A stretch of 64,000 bases of DNA, taken from positions 52,509 to 116,508 of the forward strand of contig JAQJVL010002179.1 of the NCBI GenBank assembly GCA_035578905.1, read 5' to 3'. Positions 1-12,040 of the stretch are shown in pieces. The notes beneath the pieces are model-generated. The model did no database searches. It was not told where the DNA came from and saw nothing but the letters and a program-made list of their open reading frames with translations. The first letter of the stretch is position 1. Every line of letters begins with the position of its first letter. This DNA comes from Stictocephala bisonia. Its lineage: Eukaryota > Arthropoda > Insecta > Hemiptera > Membracidae. Position numbers and translations under genes: made by a program.

Positions 1-3000
1 TTCTTATTTCTTATTAATTATAACTACAGTTTGTGTAAGTAACGTATTGCTGACGAAATTCTAGCAATCATTTTTAGTTGTGAAATAATTACATGAGAAT
101 CATAAAATATTGATTGTACATTCGAATACCAACAAAACTGAAAATCAGCTTACTAACTTGACTGAAAACTTGTCAAAGACGTAAGATAATTAATTATGGC
201 ATTCAATTTCTATGTTGACCATTCCTTTTAAATGTCTCTTTATTAGCTTCAATTACTTTTGACCCAACAGTTTCTCTTTGTAAAAAACCCTAACCAGCAC
301 GCTTGGATGGATTTTCCTAGTGGGTAACCTTATTTATGAACAAATCTATCAAGTAAATTTAAATTTAGGCGAATGTATTTGAGTGATACAAAACATCTGA
401 AACTCATTATGTATTCTAGTAAATTAAGCCATTGTATTAAGCCCCATACCGAACCAACTTGGAGGCCATAACAGTGATTTACTCCCATTGTTCCCTATCT
501 GATCAAACCTCTTAATAGGATTACACTACATCCATAATTGTGCTTGGTATATGAAACGTTCTATAGTACAGAACTTTACCTTTTGTACAATTAAGGCTGC
601 TGAGTGATTACTATCTAATCTAACATTAAATAGGATACAATATCTCCATTATCATGTAATTTTGTTGTAATGAGATATTAAAACGGTCTATTACAAATGC
701 AAATGTTATCAGTTTTGTTGTTTAAAACAACTATTATGTTCTATACAAACATATTCGGTATATTTAATGTTTAGTATTTTAAAGAATTATTTAATATTCA
801 AAGATGGTATTGATGATTTTCTTTTTGTAAAACTTACAAATAGAAACTTTAATGTTATCATTGAACTCAAGGGCCTTATTTAGAAGGGGAAACTACTCTC
901 AAAATGTTGTGTATGTGAGGTTAAGTTGTAGAGAGGGTTTTTCAGCCCCAAATTCGCCTCTTGTAATATGAATAAAGAAGTTTTTCATTTCATTTCAATA
1001 TTTGTTTTTTTTTTTCTTTTTAACTGGCCACATTTCAATGAATTTGGATAGGTTGCGTCATTTTTTTATTACTATATATACAAGTGTGATTTAGTTGGGT
1101 TATGTTATATCAGGTTAACCTATGTTCTGCCCCAACAATTTTTTAACATAACGTGATATATGATGTACATGTGTATTAAGTATTGCACGCTCAATTGCAA
1201 ATATCCAGTTTCCATAAAAAATTTAAAGTAGTGGCCTTTATCGAAAAAATTCTTTCAATAAAATAAATAGTTTTGTTGAAAATATTTACATTATTATCTT
1301 CCATAAAAAAAATACTTTAATCAAACATTTTATCCAACTGAATATATATCTAATTGATTAAAACCCTCAGTTAGTTGACACACTAACTAAATCAAGTTAG
1401 CTACTACAAAATAACTTTACAAATCACTTTGTCAAATTCTTATAGGAAATGACAATAAATTTTTTAACTTGTGTTTGTACATATGATAGTTTTAATTAAT
1501 TTACAATGTTAAAACGGATTATTAGAGAGGTGTTATCTTCAATGTTTCATTTCATAATTAAATCCATAGAGACTACTAATGTAACATGTTCACTTTACAG
1601 AATTACTTGCTTTGTCAACTTCACTAACAGAACTCTGGAAACAGCGTGTATTTACTAGCCACTTTAATTATTAAAAACGTCATTCTTGTAGAATGTTTAC
1701 TGCAGTATTTTTTTTAGCATTTTTTCTAAAACTTTTTTTTCAAAATGGCATTATATTATTGACAATTAATTACCTAATTACGTGATTTAACAATGTCAAA
1801 ATTAATAAATACATTACATTATCGCATGATATTTGTTGCAAACAATAATTAATTTCTAATAAATTTAACAACATTTATTCAAAATTACGTTTTATTATTT
1901 ACTATAGCAACAATCAATTAACTAAAAATGCTTTTGCAAAGTTTTTACTTTGCATAGCAAAACTGTTTCCAAACGCATATTCTAATTCCAGGACTTTGTC
2001 AATTTTCTGTTTATTGCGCGTTGAGATTTTTTGTTAAACTTTTAGAGTCTTACTTGAATTGCAATTATCCTAAGGATTAGCAATTAACTATGGATTATTT
2101 TTAACAGGATTTGATTTAAATTTATGTTAGATATTCAGGCAACTATTGTTAGAGATAATAGGTGTATATTGTATGTAGAATTGTTGTCTTGTACGCATTG
2201 TTACAGTGTTAAAGAAATAAAAATGTTCTCTTATTAATTTGACTTCACTCTAGTCGATGGTAGGTGGTGCATTCAAATAAATATATCTGGTAATTACTTT
2301 AATTCAAGGTCGAATACAAGCCCTTCTCTATAATTTTTAATGTGCAATAAAAATGAATTTTTAAAATAAATAATAAATTATTTGAAAAACTTCTAAATAT
2401 AACAATCAGAATATATCTTTAAAAGATCAAGAGACATTTTATTTCAACGAATAAGTGATCTCGGCATGGTTTTGTTTAAGAAAAAGCTCAGTAAAGTGAC
2501 AGATAGATTGAATTTCATCTTCATTTCATTCTTTGAAAAAGCTGACTTATTTAAAATATCTCCCTCCCAACAGCCTTTTGTTTGTCTCTAGATCTCTACA
2601 ATTGAAAAATTATCATTTAACAATGACTTTTGAAAAGGGGCTGTTTTATTAACAAATCGAATCAATGGCAGTGAAGAGGAATATTTTTAAACGAATTAGA
2701 GTCTTCCAATAAGTTTAGTTGCTGTGTAATAGTTTTTAGTTTACTTTTGGACTATGTTGGCAACAGTGATAATCATTATGTATTATCAATATGCAATATT
2801 AATATGTTGTGTATCACTTACATAATTATAACCTAACTCTTTTGTTCGTTTTATCTTATTTTAGCCTCATGTTATCACTTTTTTCAATTCGTTATGCAAT
2901 TCTTCAAAACTCTTACAACATAACAAAACAAATCTACGCATGTAGGATTGTTTTACTTTTATAACATTATGTCTAATATTTAGAAATCTAATCATCATTA

Positions 3001-5185
3001 TACTACTTTGTTTCCTGAAAAATTATATAGACCTATATAATTTTTCATTAAAATTTATTTAGTACTATTGACCTACTACCTCTATTTTGTTACTGATCGT
3101 TATATGTTGTAAATTATACAATTAAACCTTTAACTTTAACTAAGTATTTTTTTAACTTTTACTTTTACTGAAAAAATTTTGGAACTTGTAGAAGCCACAA
3201 TTTTAATTTGATCATGTTTGTGACATCGTCTGAGGCTGTCATTTAAGTCAATTTCGCGTTATTGTGGCAATGTGGTGAGGTTATGTCAGCTGTTTACGTA
3301 AGATTTTAGTACATAGCAGATATGCAGTTCTGTGCATTCAGGGCACATTGTTTATAACTCTGTAATGGAGTTACGTGCGATAGTTAAGTGGCACTTAGTT
3401 AAGTGGTTGTAAGACACAAATGGAGTACTATGGGTAACCTTGTGGATCCTTGTGTGTAGGCCTAATAGTCCTGACAATCGTTTGGACACTTTACTTTTGA
3501 GGCATGGCAGTTTGGTTTCAGAGCCTCGGTGGCAAAGCCCATTATCGGAAACTTGTTATGAACACGCGTCAACTCAATCTGAGTTGATTAAACCTTGGTT
3601 TTTAAGCTATAAGTAATTCATGTATGTTTAGTATTTGGCTAATTAGTTGAATGTATATCATATATTTAAAATTTTTAGGTAAAAAATGGTGAAATAATGT
3701 CATTGGGATGGCTCGGGTTGAATGGGTAAAATTAGTTGGAAGATTGTTGGGGGCTGAAATTTTACTATACATGTATTTTAATTTTTATGTAAATGAGGAA
3801 TTTAATACTACATACAATTTTTTTATTTATCCATTTTTTTATCCATTTCACCTACCTGATATTTTAAAGTGTGACCATCAATGGTAAATTTTTCTTGTTA
3901 TTTAATATATAGACTAGGAGACACCTGTCACACAACCCCATCGCTCGCTACGCTGCAACTCGGCCTGCGGCATCACCAGGATACTTTGCTATAAGCCGCT
4001 CTTGCCCTTTGCTATAAGGATACTCTATAAGGGCTCTCACCCTGCAGCCTCACTGGGTCACTTGTCATCATTAATGTCAAGACATATTGGTTTTGGGGGC
4101 AGAGAAGCCCATAAAGATAGTATTTTTGTTTTAATCTGATGGTATATTAGGAATCTAGAGAAGATATCTTTAACTTGATACCCCATTGGGTTTTTTAGTT
4201 TAAAACTACTAATTTTTTGGGTTTTGAGACTTATTTTTGATATTCTGGGGGCAAAGGCCATAAACGTTGTCTCCTCCAAAAAATAATGGTATATTCAGAG
4301 TTTGAGATAAATACCTATTTTATCATAACCCACTTGACTGTTTTGTTTCAGTATTACCCTATTTTTTTAATATTTTTTAGTTGTTGTAGCATATTTCCCA
4401 TACTATTTATTCGCCCTTTTCAAATCTAAAGGTATATTTGGATTTAGGAGACAAATTAATTCAATTTGATACCTCATTTGAGCGGATAACGCAAGAATTA
4501 AAAAAAAGGAGCCATTGTTGAACCACCATCTTATTTACCAGCGAAAAACGAAAACTTTTGTGAATGTTATTGGAGGTTTCAGACCGAGAGCTTCAATTCA
4601 AGTAAACGTTTTATGGGGGTAGGACGCCGAGAAGTGCCTCAACATCTAATGTTATTGAGTCACTACATTGAGCTTTATATTTTATTTATATAAATGCATA
4701 GAGATATTGTACGTTACTTTATTTTGGAAATATTTTGAAATTCTAAACAAGAAGAGCTCAGCTCTCAAAACAGTTGTAATTACTCAATACAGACCTACTG
4801 AGAGGTTGGAGTACGTTCGTACGTAAGTCGCTTGTCTATGTTACTTACACTGATCACGGAGGGGGGGTCTCAAGTCTCCATCGACCACAGAACACGGAAT
4901 TCGCATCTCACTATCCCAATAGGAGGACCGCCACTTGGATGAATAGTTAGATCAGTAGATGAAAAGGACAACAAATACTTTACTACTTAACATATTGAAA
5001 TGGATTATAATTTGATGTATTAAAACAGCTGTTTGAAATTATTTACTAAAATTTAACATCTCCTCTATGCTTTTATGTTTTGTTATTATGTATTGATTTA
5101 AAGAATATTATTGACATATGTTAAGTATTAGACAGTTTATTGTTGTAGGTAAAGAATTCTACAGTACATTTAATTTGTGTTCCAG
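1..5185 (+). repeat. Left arm of a large inverted repeat
   Basis: This arm is the near-perfect reverse complement of 12948-18456. The window's first bases match the reverse complement of about 18435-18456, and the GGAACACAAATT-type edge near 5170-5185 matches the first bases after the N gap. The repeat may extend left of the window. Scattered substitutions and small indels separate the arms; a G run near 4860 is much longer as a C run in the other arm. A 73-codon ORF on the minus strand (4058-4279) has a counterpart in the other arm but no recognisable domain. The rest is AT-rich sequence without a gene. Part of the arm (about 415-620) belongs to a dispersed repeat that recurs at 31617-31838. 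Confidence 0.9.
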
Positions 5186-5572
5186 TAAAAATTTTATAAG
5201 TACCTAAAACGTTTTGATTAATTATTATTTCCACTGAACTAATTAATCTCTAGTAAAAATCTATAATGAGTAGAAAAGTGTAATTGTACTTTATACATAT
5301 TATTAATTATTTTTTTAAATAACTCTTTTAAATTATTTTTATATACAACGTTATAGTAATTATTATTAATATTATAGCGTAAGGATTTTGTCAGTTACAA
5401 TTTTTTTTATTTAAATTTTATAACAGCTTTTTTATGCTTTGAAATAACTCCAAAATTCGTTTGATTATAATAGAAATTCAAAATAAATAAATAACAAGTG
5501 ATCTTCTATCACAAAGCTAAATCCAATCCATAAAGCCATTTAAGACCTGCCTCACTCATTCTATGTATGCTA
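5186..5572. other. AT-rich spacer, no gene seen
   Basis: Very AT-rich sequence with T and A runs immediately inside the left arm of the inverted repeat. I see no coding potential or structured repeat. Confidence 0.6.
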
Positions 5573-5826
5573 GCGCAAGGAGTACTCAGCCACAGGGGTT
5601 CGTACTTGTATCCATCTGACATTCCAATCACCAAAGCTATAAAATTCATACATGCAGATAATATTGCTTTAGCTTCACAATGACTTCACAGCTACTGAGA
5701 ACACTCACAGCTCAGAGAAGAAACACTCACAAACGATCTTGCAACCCTCGAAGAATATTTTAGAACCTGAAAGCTGAATCCGAACCTATCAAAAACCGAA
5801 GTAGCCTGCTTCCACCTAAGTAATTG
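5573..5826 (+). pseudogene. Decayed non-LTR retrotransposon reverse transcriptase fragment
   Basis: One frame reads through recognisable landmarks of a Jockey/R1-type reverse transcriptase: an AQGVLS segment (usually PQGSVLSP), then SDIPITKAIKFIHADNIALA, where the catalytic YADD has become HADN, then LTNDLATLEEYF and KLNPNLSKTEVACFHLSN, the usual WkLkpNpsKTev.FHL block. Three in-frame stops lie inside, one of them (tga) where the family has Trp before KLNPN. Only the palm to thumb part, about 85 codons, remains. The two damaged catalytic positions and the stops show it is dead. The LINE clade cannot be fixed from this short piece. Confidence 0.8.
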
Positions 5827-6000
5827 ACTCAACGTATATTGTAAAATGTATTTAGGATTCTCAGTTCTATACACAATAAAAATCATCATATTCACCGTTT
5901 TTATTGCTTTACATTACATTATTTTGTGAATATAGTAAATTTGAATATCCGGTATTTATTCTGTAGTTTTTAAATATTTAAATCACATTCAATGTGTTGT

Positions 6001-7050
6001 TTAACCCTTTTAGGACGAAGCGGGCGAATCGTCACCCGCACATATACTTTGCGAAAAAGACGATAAGATCGCCCGCCTGCCCGTAATTGCACAGGAAATC
6101 GGTAATTTCGCAAAATAAATTTCTGTATGTTGAACTATTTTTAAAACGAAACAGAATCTAGAAGAATTGAACTTATTGTTTTATATTCATTGGCAGCCTA
6201 GACTGTTGAGATTATTCGATGAAATAAAGTTTATTCATCAGCTGTTTTCAAGACAGCTGTTGTCATGCCGATCTTAGTTCAGGCGTCAGTCTAGTGAAGG
6301 AGTTATTTATTTATGTATGTGTTTTATTTATTGTGCTTATGTTATTAGTTGAACAGTTTGTTATTTGTAAATAGTTTTGTATTGTATTTTGTATAGTATT
6401 ATTATTTAACTATTTTCATTGTGTGAAAACAAATATGGATTGGAATAGAATACTTTACTAAAACGCCACTAAACATTTTAAATAGTGTAAATAATTGACT
6501 ATGACAAATATTAAGATTTAAAATTCAAAATGTCACCTTTTGGATGACTTTAGTAAGCCTAATAATAGCATGTTAGATTTATTTTTTATTTGTAATAATA
6601 TTACATATATCAAACATTAGTATAAAGCAGAACTTTACACTTGAAATTGTTTTCTTTATTTCTTAGCTAAATGTGATGAAATGTAGTACTAAGCTAAAGG
6701 ACTACAATTGAAAGAGAAATATCCCCACGTTTACAATATTTTTAGTTATTTTGCTATAATGTGTCAAAAATAAAAATGTTGCTTTGTGTTTTTTTATACA
6801 TCTCAAATGTAAATTACATGTATAAAAAAGGATAATATTTCATTATTTTTTATTACCCGTTTATACACTTTAAAAATACCAAAAACTTGGGTGATATTAC
6901 TTTTTAGTAATAATATAATATTTTTTTTAAATACGTACAAAAACCCTAATTTGCTGCAGTCTTTTTCAGTAGTCTAGGGTCTCATATCACATATCTAAAA
7001 AAGGAGTAACCCCAAAAAATCCATTTCTTGGTCCAGTCTTAAAAGGGTTA
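6001..7050. mobile_element. piggyBac-like non-autonomous DNA element (relic)
   Basis: The segment begins TTAACCCTTTTAGGAC and ends GTCTTAAAAGGGTTAG, giving an imperfect inverted terminus whose outer bases are the TTAA target preferred by piggyBac; the right copy is TTAG, one base changed. CCCTTT-type termini are common in piggyBac families. The left part carries short GC-rich direct repeats of GCGGGCGA and GATCGCCCGC. No transposase frame is visible over about 1 kb, so it would be non-autonomous or internally deleted. Assignment rests on the termini only. Confidence 0.5.
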
Positions 7051-7789
7051 GTACTAAACAGTCGGTTTAATAATATATTACACTACATTTATCTATTATT
7101 GTTTTATGGTTCCGATGGTCAAATATAGATAACAAACTCTTCCATCCTTAATTCCAAGACATTTAATTCATATGTACCAAGTCATTTATTTATAGTGTTA
7201 ACCATTACCACATTAATTATTTAATATTTCTGTCATAATTTTTTGAGAAATAAGTGAAAGGTCTATACTAAATATAGCATTATAAATGTGAACTGACGAG
7301 TGAAGGTTAAAAAAAATCAAAAAATGTAGGTAAAATTTAAACATCCAGCTGAGGCTTACTATACTCAATACCAACTGGGCAATTTGATGGGATATTAAAT
7401 CACAAACAGGAAACTACACTACATTTATAATTGCATATACAAATCAATCAGCTGTTTAAATTGTAACAATAGATATGTATTGATTGCCTAGTCAGAATGA
7501 GTGTACGTTAAAAACACGTTCGATAAATCTTAGCCCGTTACAACACACCTGAGTTCCGAGGGTAGTTGGGAAAATGGGAGCAATAAACATCCTGGAGTGC
7601 TGAGGGTTACCTGGCTGATATTGCTGATTTTAGAGATACCAGCCGGAATATATTTAAAGGGAATTCGTACCATACAAACTTAAATTGACCTTTTTTTAGT
7701 TTTATGCTTTTACACACTAACAGCTTCGGCGTTAATTACTTTTATCAATAAGTAAATGTAAGTTTGATTATAATTTGACGATGTGAACG
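7051..7789. other. AT-rich spacer, no gene seen
   Basis: Between the piggyBac-like relic and the first satellite array. No ORF with family resemblance and no clear repeat structure were recognised. Confidence 0.5.
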
Positions 7790-8320
7790 TAGTTTACCAC
7801 ACTTTTCTATGTAGGTTACCAAACGTAGACTACCGAACGTAGTGTACCAAACTATTGGCCGTAGGTTACAAAGCGTATGTTACCGAACGTATTTTACTGA
7901 ACTACTGTATGTAGGTTACTAAACGTAGGTTACCATACGTAGACTACCGAACGTAGTGTACCAAACTATTGGCCGTAGGTTACAAAGCGTATGTTACCGA
8001 ACGTATTTTACTGAACTACTGTATGTAGGTTACTAAACGTAGGTTACCAAACGTAGACTACCGAACGTAGTGTACCAAACAATTGGCCGTATGTTACAAA
8101 GCGTATGTTACCGAACGTATTTTACTGAACTACTGTATGTAGGTTACTAAACGTAGGTTACCGAACGTAGTTTATCGAATTATTGTACGTATGGTACCGA
8201 AAGTAGTTTGCCAAACTATTGTAAGTAGGTTACCAGACGTAGACTACCGTACATAGTTTACTGAACTATTAGTTATAGGTTACCGGACGTAGGCTAACAA
8301 ACGTAGTTTACCGAAATCAT
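7790..8320. repeat. Satellite array of ACGTAGGTTACC-type repeats, 114-bp higher-order unit
   Basis: The block is built from degenerate 20-22-base subunits of the form GTAGGTTACCAAACGTAG. A higher-order period of 114 bp is visible: the string CTGTATGTAGGTTACT recurs at about 7905, 8019 and 8133. The subunit is semi-palindromic (GGTAAC/GTTACC and ACGT cores), so the array can fold in many ways. A related array lies at 9990-10740, and the two arrays with their downstream tails form a tandem duplication. Confidence 0.9.
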
Positions 8321-8800
8321 TAACAATCATACATGTATGTTCTTGTAATTATATTAAACCTCTGTTGACATTTCATTTCTTTATAGTTAATTCATGCTTA
8401 TTTTTCATAAAATAACTTAATCAGTTTTCTTTAAAAATATAAACCTTTTTTTCTGTAAATATATAACTCTTAGATATTACGAACGTTCAATTTTCCACAC
8501 CAACTTACTGCATTTAAGTGTTTATCAAGTTAGCTATATAAACATTTTGGTGGTACACTTTATACTGTCCAACAATAGGTCTATCATATAAACAGTCCCC
8601 ATTCGATTAGCCATTACCTTGAAGCTGTCATCTTGAAATCCCATTAGTTCTTTTCTGATGGCTACTCACTTTATGTATTTTCTGCAGATAAAATCTCAAA
8701 AAAACTTGTGCTTTTAGTTGAAGGGGTGTTCATAATATTAGCCACTATTTTATGTATGAAGTTATTATGCATATAATTTGGGTTTATATATAATTGTATT
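8321..8800. repeat. Non-repetitive tail of composite satellite unit 1
   Basis: This stretch is homologous to 10741-11200: both run from the end of a repeat array through CTTGTAATTATATTAAACCTCT, a CTTGAAGCTG block, a CTCACTTTATGTATTTTCTG-like block, and GGTGTTCATAATATTAGCCACTA. The Penelope-like insertion at 8801 interrupts unit 1, and its homology to unit 2 resumes after 9827. Confidence 0.75.
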
Positions 8801-9094
8801 CTTAGAACTTAGGCTTAAGTGGGCGGTGTCATAACTAGAATCTACAGTTTCCGGTGACAACCGCGTCAAGGTACTATCTACAATATTTACAAGATGACCA
8901 GACGTTTCGCCCATACTGTGATGTGGCATCCTCAGTGGTTCCTCTGAGACTGAAATCGGCAAGTGACCTTCCAGCTTTATACCAGGTGGTGGGGTGAGGA
9001 CTGGTTGGCAGGTATGCTGGAGAGGGGGGCGGAGGCACGACCCACATGACCTACGGTCATTGGCCGAAAAATCAATATGGCTGACTCTTCCATT

Positions 9095-9310
9095 TTATTT
9101 CAAATTACTTAAAATGGGTTCCCATGTCTTTGGCAGCCGTATACTATCATCCTTATTAAAATTATTTCTTCTTTTATATATTTCTATGGCCTCCCTTACG
9201 ATTCTTGGGTAATAATGTGGGATGTTGGCAAGGACTTTAGTTTTGTCAAATAAAATTCCATGATTACTTTTTGTGCTATGTTCAGCAACAGCAGACTTTT
9301 CCGTATCTTT
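9095..9310 (-). pseudogene. Penelope-like element, C-terminal GIY-YIG-region fragment (left copy)
   Basis: The fragment reads KSAVAEHSTKSNHGILFD, then TKVLANIPHYYPRIVREAIE, then NNFNKDDSIRLPKTWEPIL and a stop. In Penelope-like elements this is the end of the GIY-YIG endonuclease region: the AEH...H segment, the REAIEI segment with the conserved Glu, and the NFN.edg..L...W.p.l tail. The reverse transcriptase and the GIY-YIG start are absent. The apparent upstream codons to 9382 are antisense translation of the other copy and are not real protein. It differs from the right copy at a few residues. Confidence 0.7.
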
Positions 9311-9333
9311 TCCGTAAGGCATACTAGGAATGA

Positions 9334-9547
9334 AGATACGGAAAAGTCTGCTGTTGCTGAACATAGCACAAAAAGTAATCATGGAATTTTATTTGACAAA
9401 ACTAATGTCCTTGCCAACATCCCACATTATTACCCAAGAATCGTAAGGGAGGCCATAGAAATATATAAAAGAAGAAATAATTTTAATAAGGATGATAGTA
9501 TACGGCTGCCAAAGACATGGGAACCCATTTTAAGTACTATAAATTGA
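9334..9547 (+). pseudogene. Penelope-like element, C-terminal GIY-YIG-region fragment (right copy)
   Basis: Mirror copy of the fragment at 9095-9310, with the same AEHS...NHG, REAIEIYKRRNNFN and KTWEPIL landmarks and a stop at about 9547. The frame is open upstream to 9260 only because it runs into the antisense of the left copy. It is followed by a 3' UTR (to 9813) containing CTGAGGA ... CGAAACGTC, present in both copies. Confidence 0.7.
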
Positions 9548-9827
9548 AATAAAATGGAAGAGTCAGCCATATTGATTTTTCGGCCAATGACCGTAGGTCA
9601 CGTGGGTCGTGCCTCCGCCCCCCTCTCCAGCATACCTGCCAACCAGTCCCCACCCCACCACCTGTTATAAAGCTGGAAGGTCACTTGCCGATTTCAGTCT
9701 CAGAGGAATCACTGAGGATGCCACATCACAGTATGGGCGAAACGTCTGGTCATCTTGTAAATATTGTAGATAGTACCTTGACGCGGTTTTCACCGGAAAC
9801 TGTAGATTCTAGTTATATAATTGTATT

Positions 9828-9989
9828 GTTCACAGTTTTTATTATTGTCTACACTGGGTAGTAAAAGAGGGTTGTAATAGGACTCCGTCGACAAAGATGC
9901 AAAAGGATGAATAGTAATAATAAGTAATAATAATAACAAAAGAATTGTTATACAATAAGTAAACATAAATTAAGTTCTGGTTTAGTAAC
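9828..9989. repeat. End of composite satellite unit 1
   Basis: CACAGTTTTTATTATTGTC and AGTAAAAGAGGGTTGTAATAG match the segment at about 11225-11300 in unit 2, followed by ACAAAGATGCAAAAGGATGAAT-like sequence in both. It joins unit 1 directly to the next array. Confidence 0.7.
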
Positions 9990-10745
9990 TTGAACGTAGT
10001 TTACAAAACAATTGGACGTAGGTTACCAAACATAGGTTGCGATATGTAGGCTACCGAACGTAGTTTACCGAGCAATTGGACGTAGGTTATCAAACATAGG
10101 TTGCGAGATGTAGGCTACCAAACTTAGTTTACCGAACTCTTGGACGTAGGTTACCAAATATAGCTTACTAGATGTAGGCTACCAAACGTAGTTTATCAAA
10201 CAATTGGACGTAGTTTACCAAACATAGGTTACGAGATGTAGGCTATCAAACGTAGTTTACCGAACAATTGGACGTAGGTTACCAAACATAGGTTACGAGA
10301 TGTAGGCTACCGAACGTAATTTACCAAACTATTGGATGTAGGTTACCAGACGTAGGCTAATTGGACGTAGGTTACCAAACATAGGTTTTTAAATGTAGGC
10401 TACCGAACTATTGGATGTAGGTTATCAGACGTAAGGTACCGAAATATTGGACGGAGGTTACCAAACATAGGTTACCAGATCTAGGCTACCGAAATATTGG
10501 ACGTAGGTTATCAAAAATAGGTTTTAGATGTATGCTACGAACTATTGGATATAAGTTACCATACGTAGGCTAACTAACGTAGGTTATCAAAAATAGGTTT
10601 TTAGATGTATGCTACCGAACTATTGGATATAAGTTACCATACGTAGGCTAACTAACGTAGGTTATCAAAAATAGGTTTTTAGATGTATGCTACGAACTAT
10701 TGGATATAAGTTACCATACGTAGGCTAACTAACGTAGGGTACCGA
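9990..10745. repeat. Satellite array of TTGGACGTAGGTTACC repeats, 64-bp then 77-78-bp units
   Basis: From about 10012 the string TTGGACGTAGG recurs with a spacing of exactly 64 bp (10012, 10076, 10140, 10204, 10268). Further right the array changes to units of 77-78 bp marked by ACGTAGGCTAACTAACG at 10563, 10641 and 10718. Subunits are the same family as in 7790-8320. The change of period inside one array points to repeated local amplification. Confidence 0.9.
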
Positions 10746-11450
10746 AATCATTCACATTAATACATGTACTTTCTTGTAATTATATTATATTAAACCTCTA
10801 CTGACATTTTATTTTATTACAATTCAGATTAAGTTGTCTATAATAAAACATCTTTACGCGTTTAGTTTAAAAATATAATCCCAGTTTTTCTGTAAATCCT
10901 CAAATAAATGTTATTATGAACATTCAATTTACCACAACAAGTAGTTACAATGAAGTGTTCATCGTATTAGCCACAATAGCATTTAGGTGGAATACAATCT
11001 ATTTACCGACGATATAATGCAAACTCTATATTTATTCAATTAGGCATTTCTCTTGAAGCTGCCACTTTGATATCCTTTTAGTTGTTGTTTGATGGATACG
11101 CACTTTACATATTTTCTGCTAAAAAATGTTCTAGAAAACACGTGCTTTTTAGATGAATAGGTGTTTATAATATTAGACACTAAACGTTCTTGTACACAGA
11201 CTGTATTTTAAATATACTACTACTGTTCACTTTCGTTACAGTTTTTAACATTGTCACAACGGGACAGTAAAAGAGGGTTGTAATAGACCTCTGTGTACAA
11301 GGACACAAAAGGATGAATGTTTTGAGCTGGTGGATCACGCAAATGAAACCTCCGGGGGATTGGGGCGAGTGTAAAGACCTAGCAATCAGTGATAGACGGT
11401 GGACGGGCTTGTATCGTGTATTGAAAGGATTTATCATTACAGAGTCTTTA
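10746..11450. repeat. Tail of composite satellite unit 2
   Basis: Homologous to 8321-8800 plus 9828-9910. The part around 11310-11420 (GAGCTGGTGGATCACGCAAATGAAACC and following) recurs at about 36235-36350, so this tail also belongs to a dispersed family. No coding function recognised. Confidence 0.65.
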
Positions 11451-11579
11451 ATGTTGGTTCTGTCGGTAGAATAAATTGGATTTGGTCATACTTTGGTTTA
11501 AATTAAAATTATAACTAAAGATTTAATTTCACTCGTTAGGCACATTTTCGACAGTGTTAAAATGTACTGTTGCCAGTGT

Positions 11580-11885
11580 AATCTATTAATACGGGGGGGA
11601 CACACCTCCACACTTCACGAACCAACCCCGTCATTTCCTGCCCTTGTGACATCATCAGTCTTGATCCTTGACTACATTTGTGACTTTTCACTATAAATAT
11701 TATTATTTTAACTGTATTAGGTAAAATCATAATAATATAAATTTATTTAGAGTAGCTCACTCACTGGACTGGAGTTGCAACCTATTTACATTCTAATTTC
11801 AAAGTACTAAACCACTAAGTTTAAACTATTAAACACCCAATGTTATTACTTATCCCTATTCAAAAGTTTACATTTAATTTAATAG
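11580..11885. repeat. Dispersed repeat, second copy at about 29650-29910
   Basis: Both copies start with a short GC-rich block that includes TCGTGAC/TTGTGACATC and CTTGATCCTTGACTAC-like strings. They continue through an AT-rich stretch to AGTCGCTCACTCAC-like sequence, a GTTGC(A/T)ACCTATTT block and AAACACCCAATGTTATTAC-like sequence. Similarity is clear but diverged. No ORF. Confidence 0.6.
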
Positions 11886-11899
11886 CTGATGATTACAGA

Positions 11900-12040
11900 C
11901 AGTCCGATAGACCTTTCTAAGGTAGTGGACCTTATGGTTAGTAACAATGATTACATACCTTTATCTACACTCATCAAACTTGTTCGCCTATCATGTGCCT
12001 CATATCTAGAAGATCGGTGTATTATTAATAGATAAATACA
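11900..12040 (+). mobile_element. SINE fragment (3' domain)
   Basis: CCTTATGGTTAGTAACAATGATTACATACC, then ATCTACACTCATCA and AGATCGGTGTATTA, followed by an ATAAATA tail, match the 3' half of the SINE at 17721-18022. The tRNA-like head is missing, so this is a 5'-truncated copy. Confidence 0.65.

Larger units (their letters stand above)
8801..9813. mobile_element. Palindromic Penelope-like element insertion (two 3' ends head to head)
   Basis: Two 5'-truncated copies of the same element are joined head to head around 9310-9333, so the 3' ends face outward. Each carries the same C-terminal coding piece and the same 3' UTR of about 270 bp. The insert is flanked by TATATAATTGTATT at 8787-8800 and 9814-9827, a 14-bp target duplication, and it splits a satellite unit whose uninterrupted copy lies downstream. 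Penelope-like elements are known for variable target duplications, 5' truncation and inverted partial copies, which fits. The left copy extends slightly further at its outer end (about 30 bp) than the right one. Confidence 0.8.

Noticed and set aside
4058..4279. 73-codon ORF on the minus strand, also in the other arm at 13860-14081
   Set aside because: Conserved only because the arms are recent copies; the substitutions I noticed change amino acids freely, and no domain is recognisable.
7790..10745. Regularly spaced short repeats that might suggest a CRISPR array
   Set aside because: Units are contiguous and degenerate without unique spacers, the genome is eukaryotic, and no cas-like gene is present.
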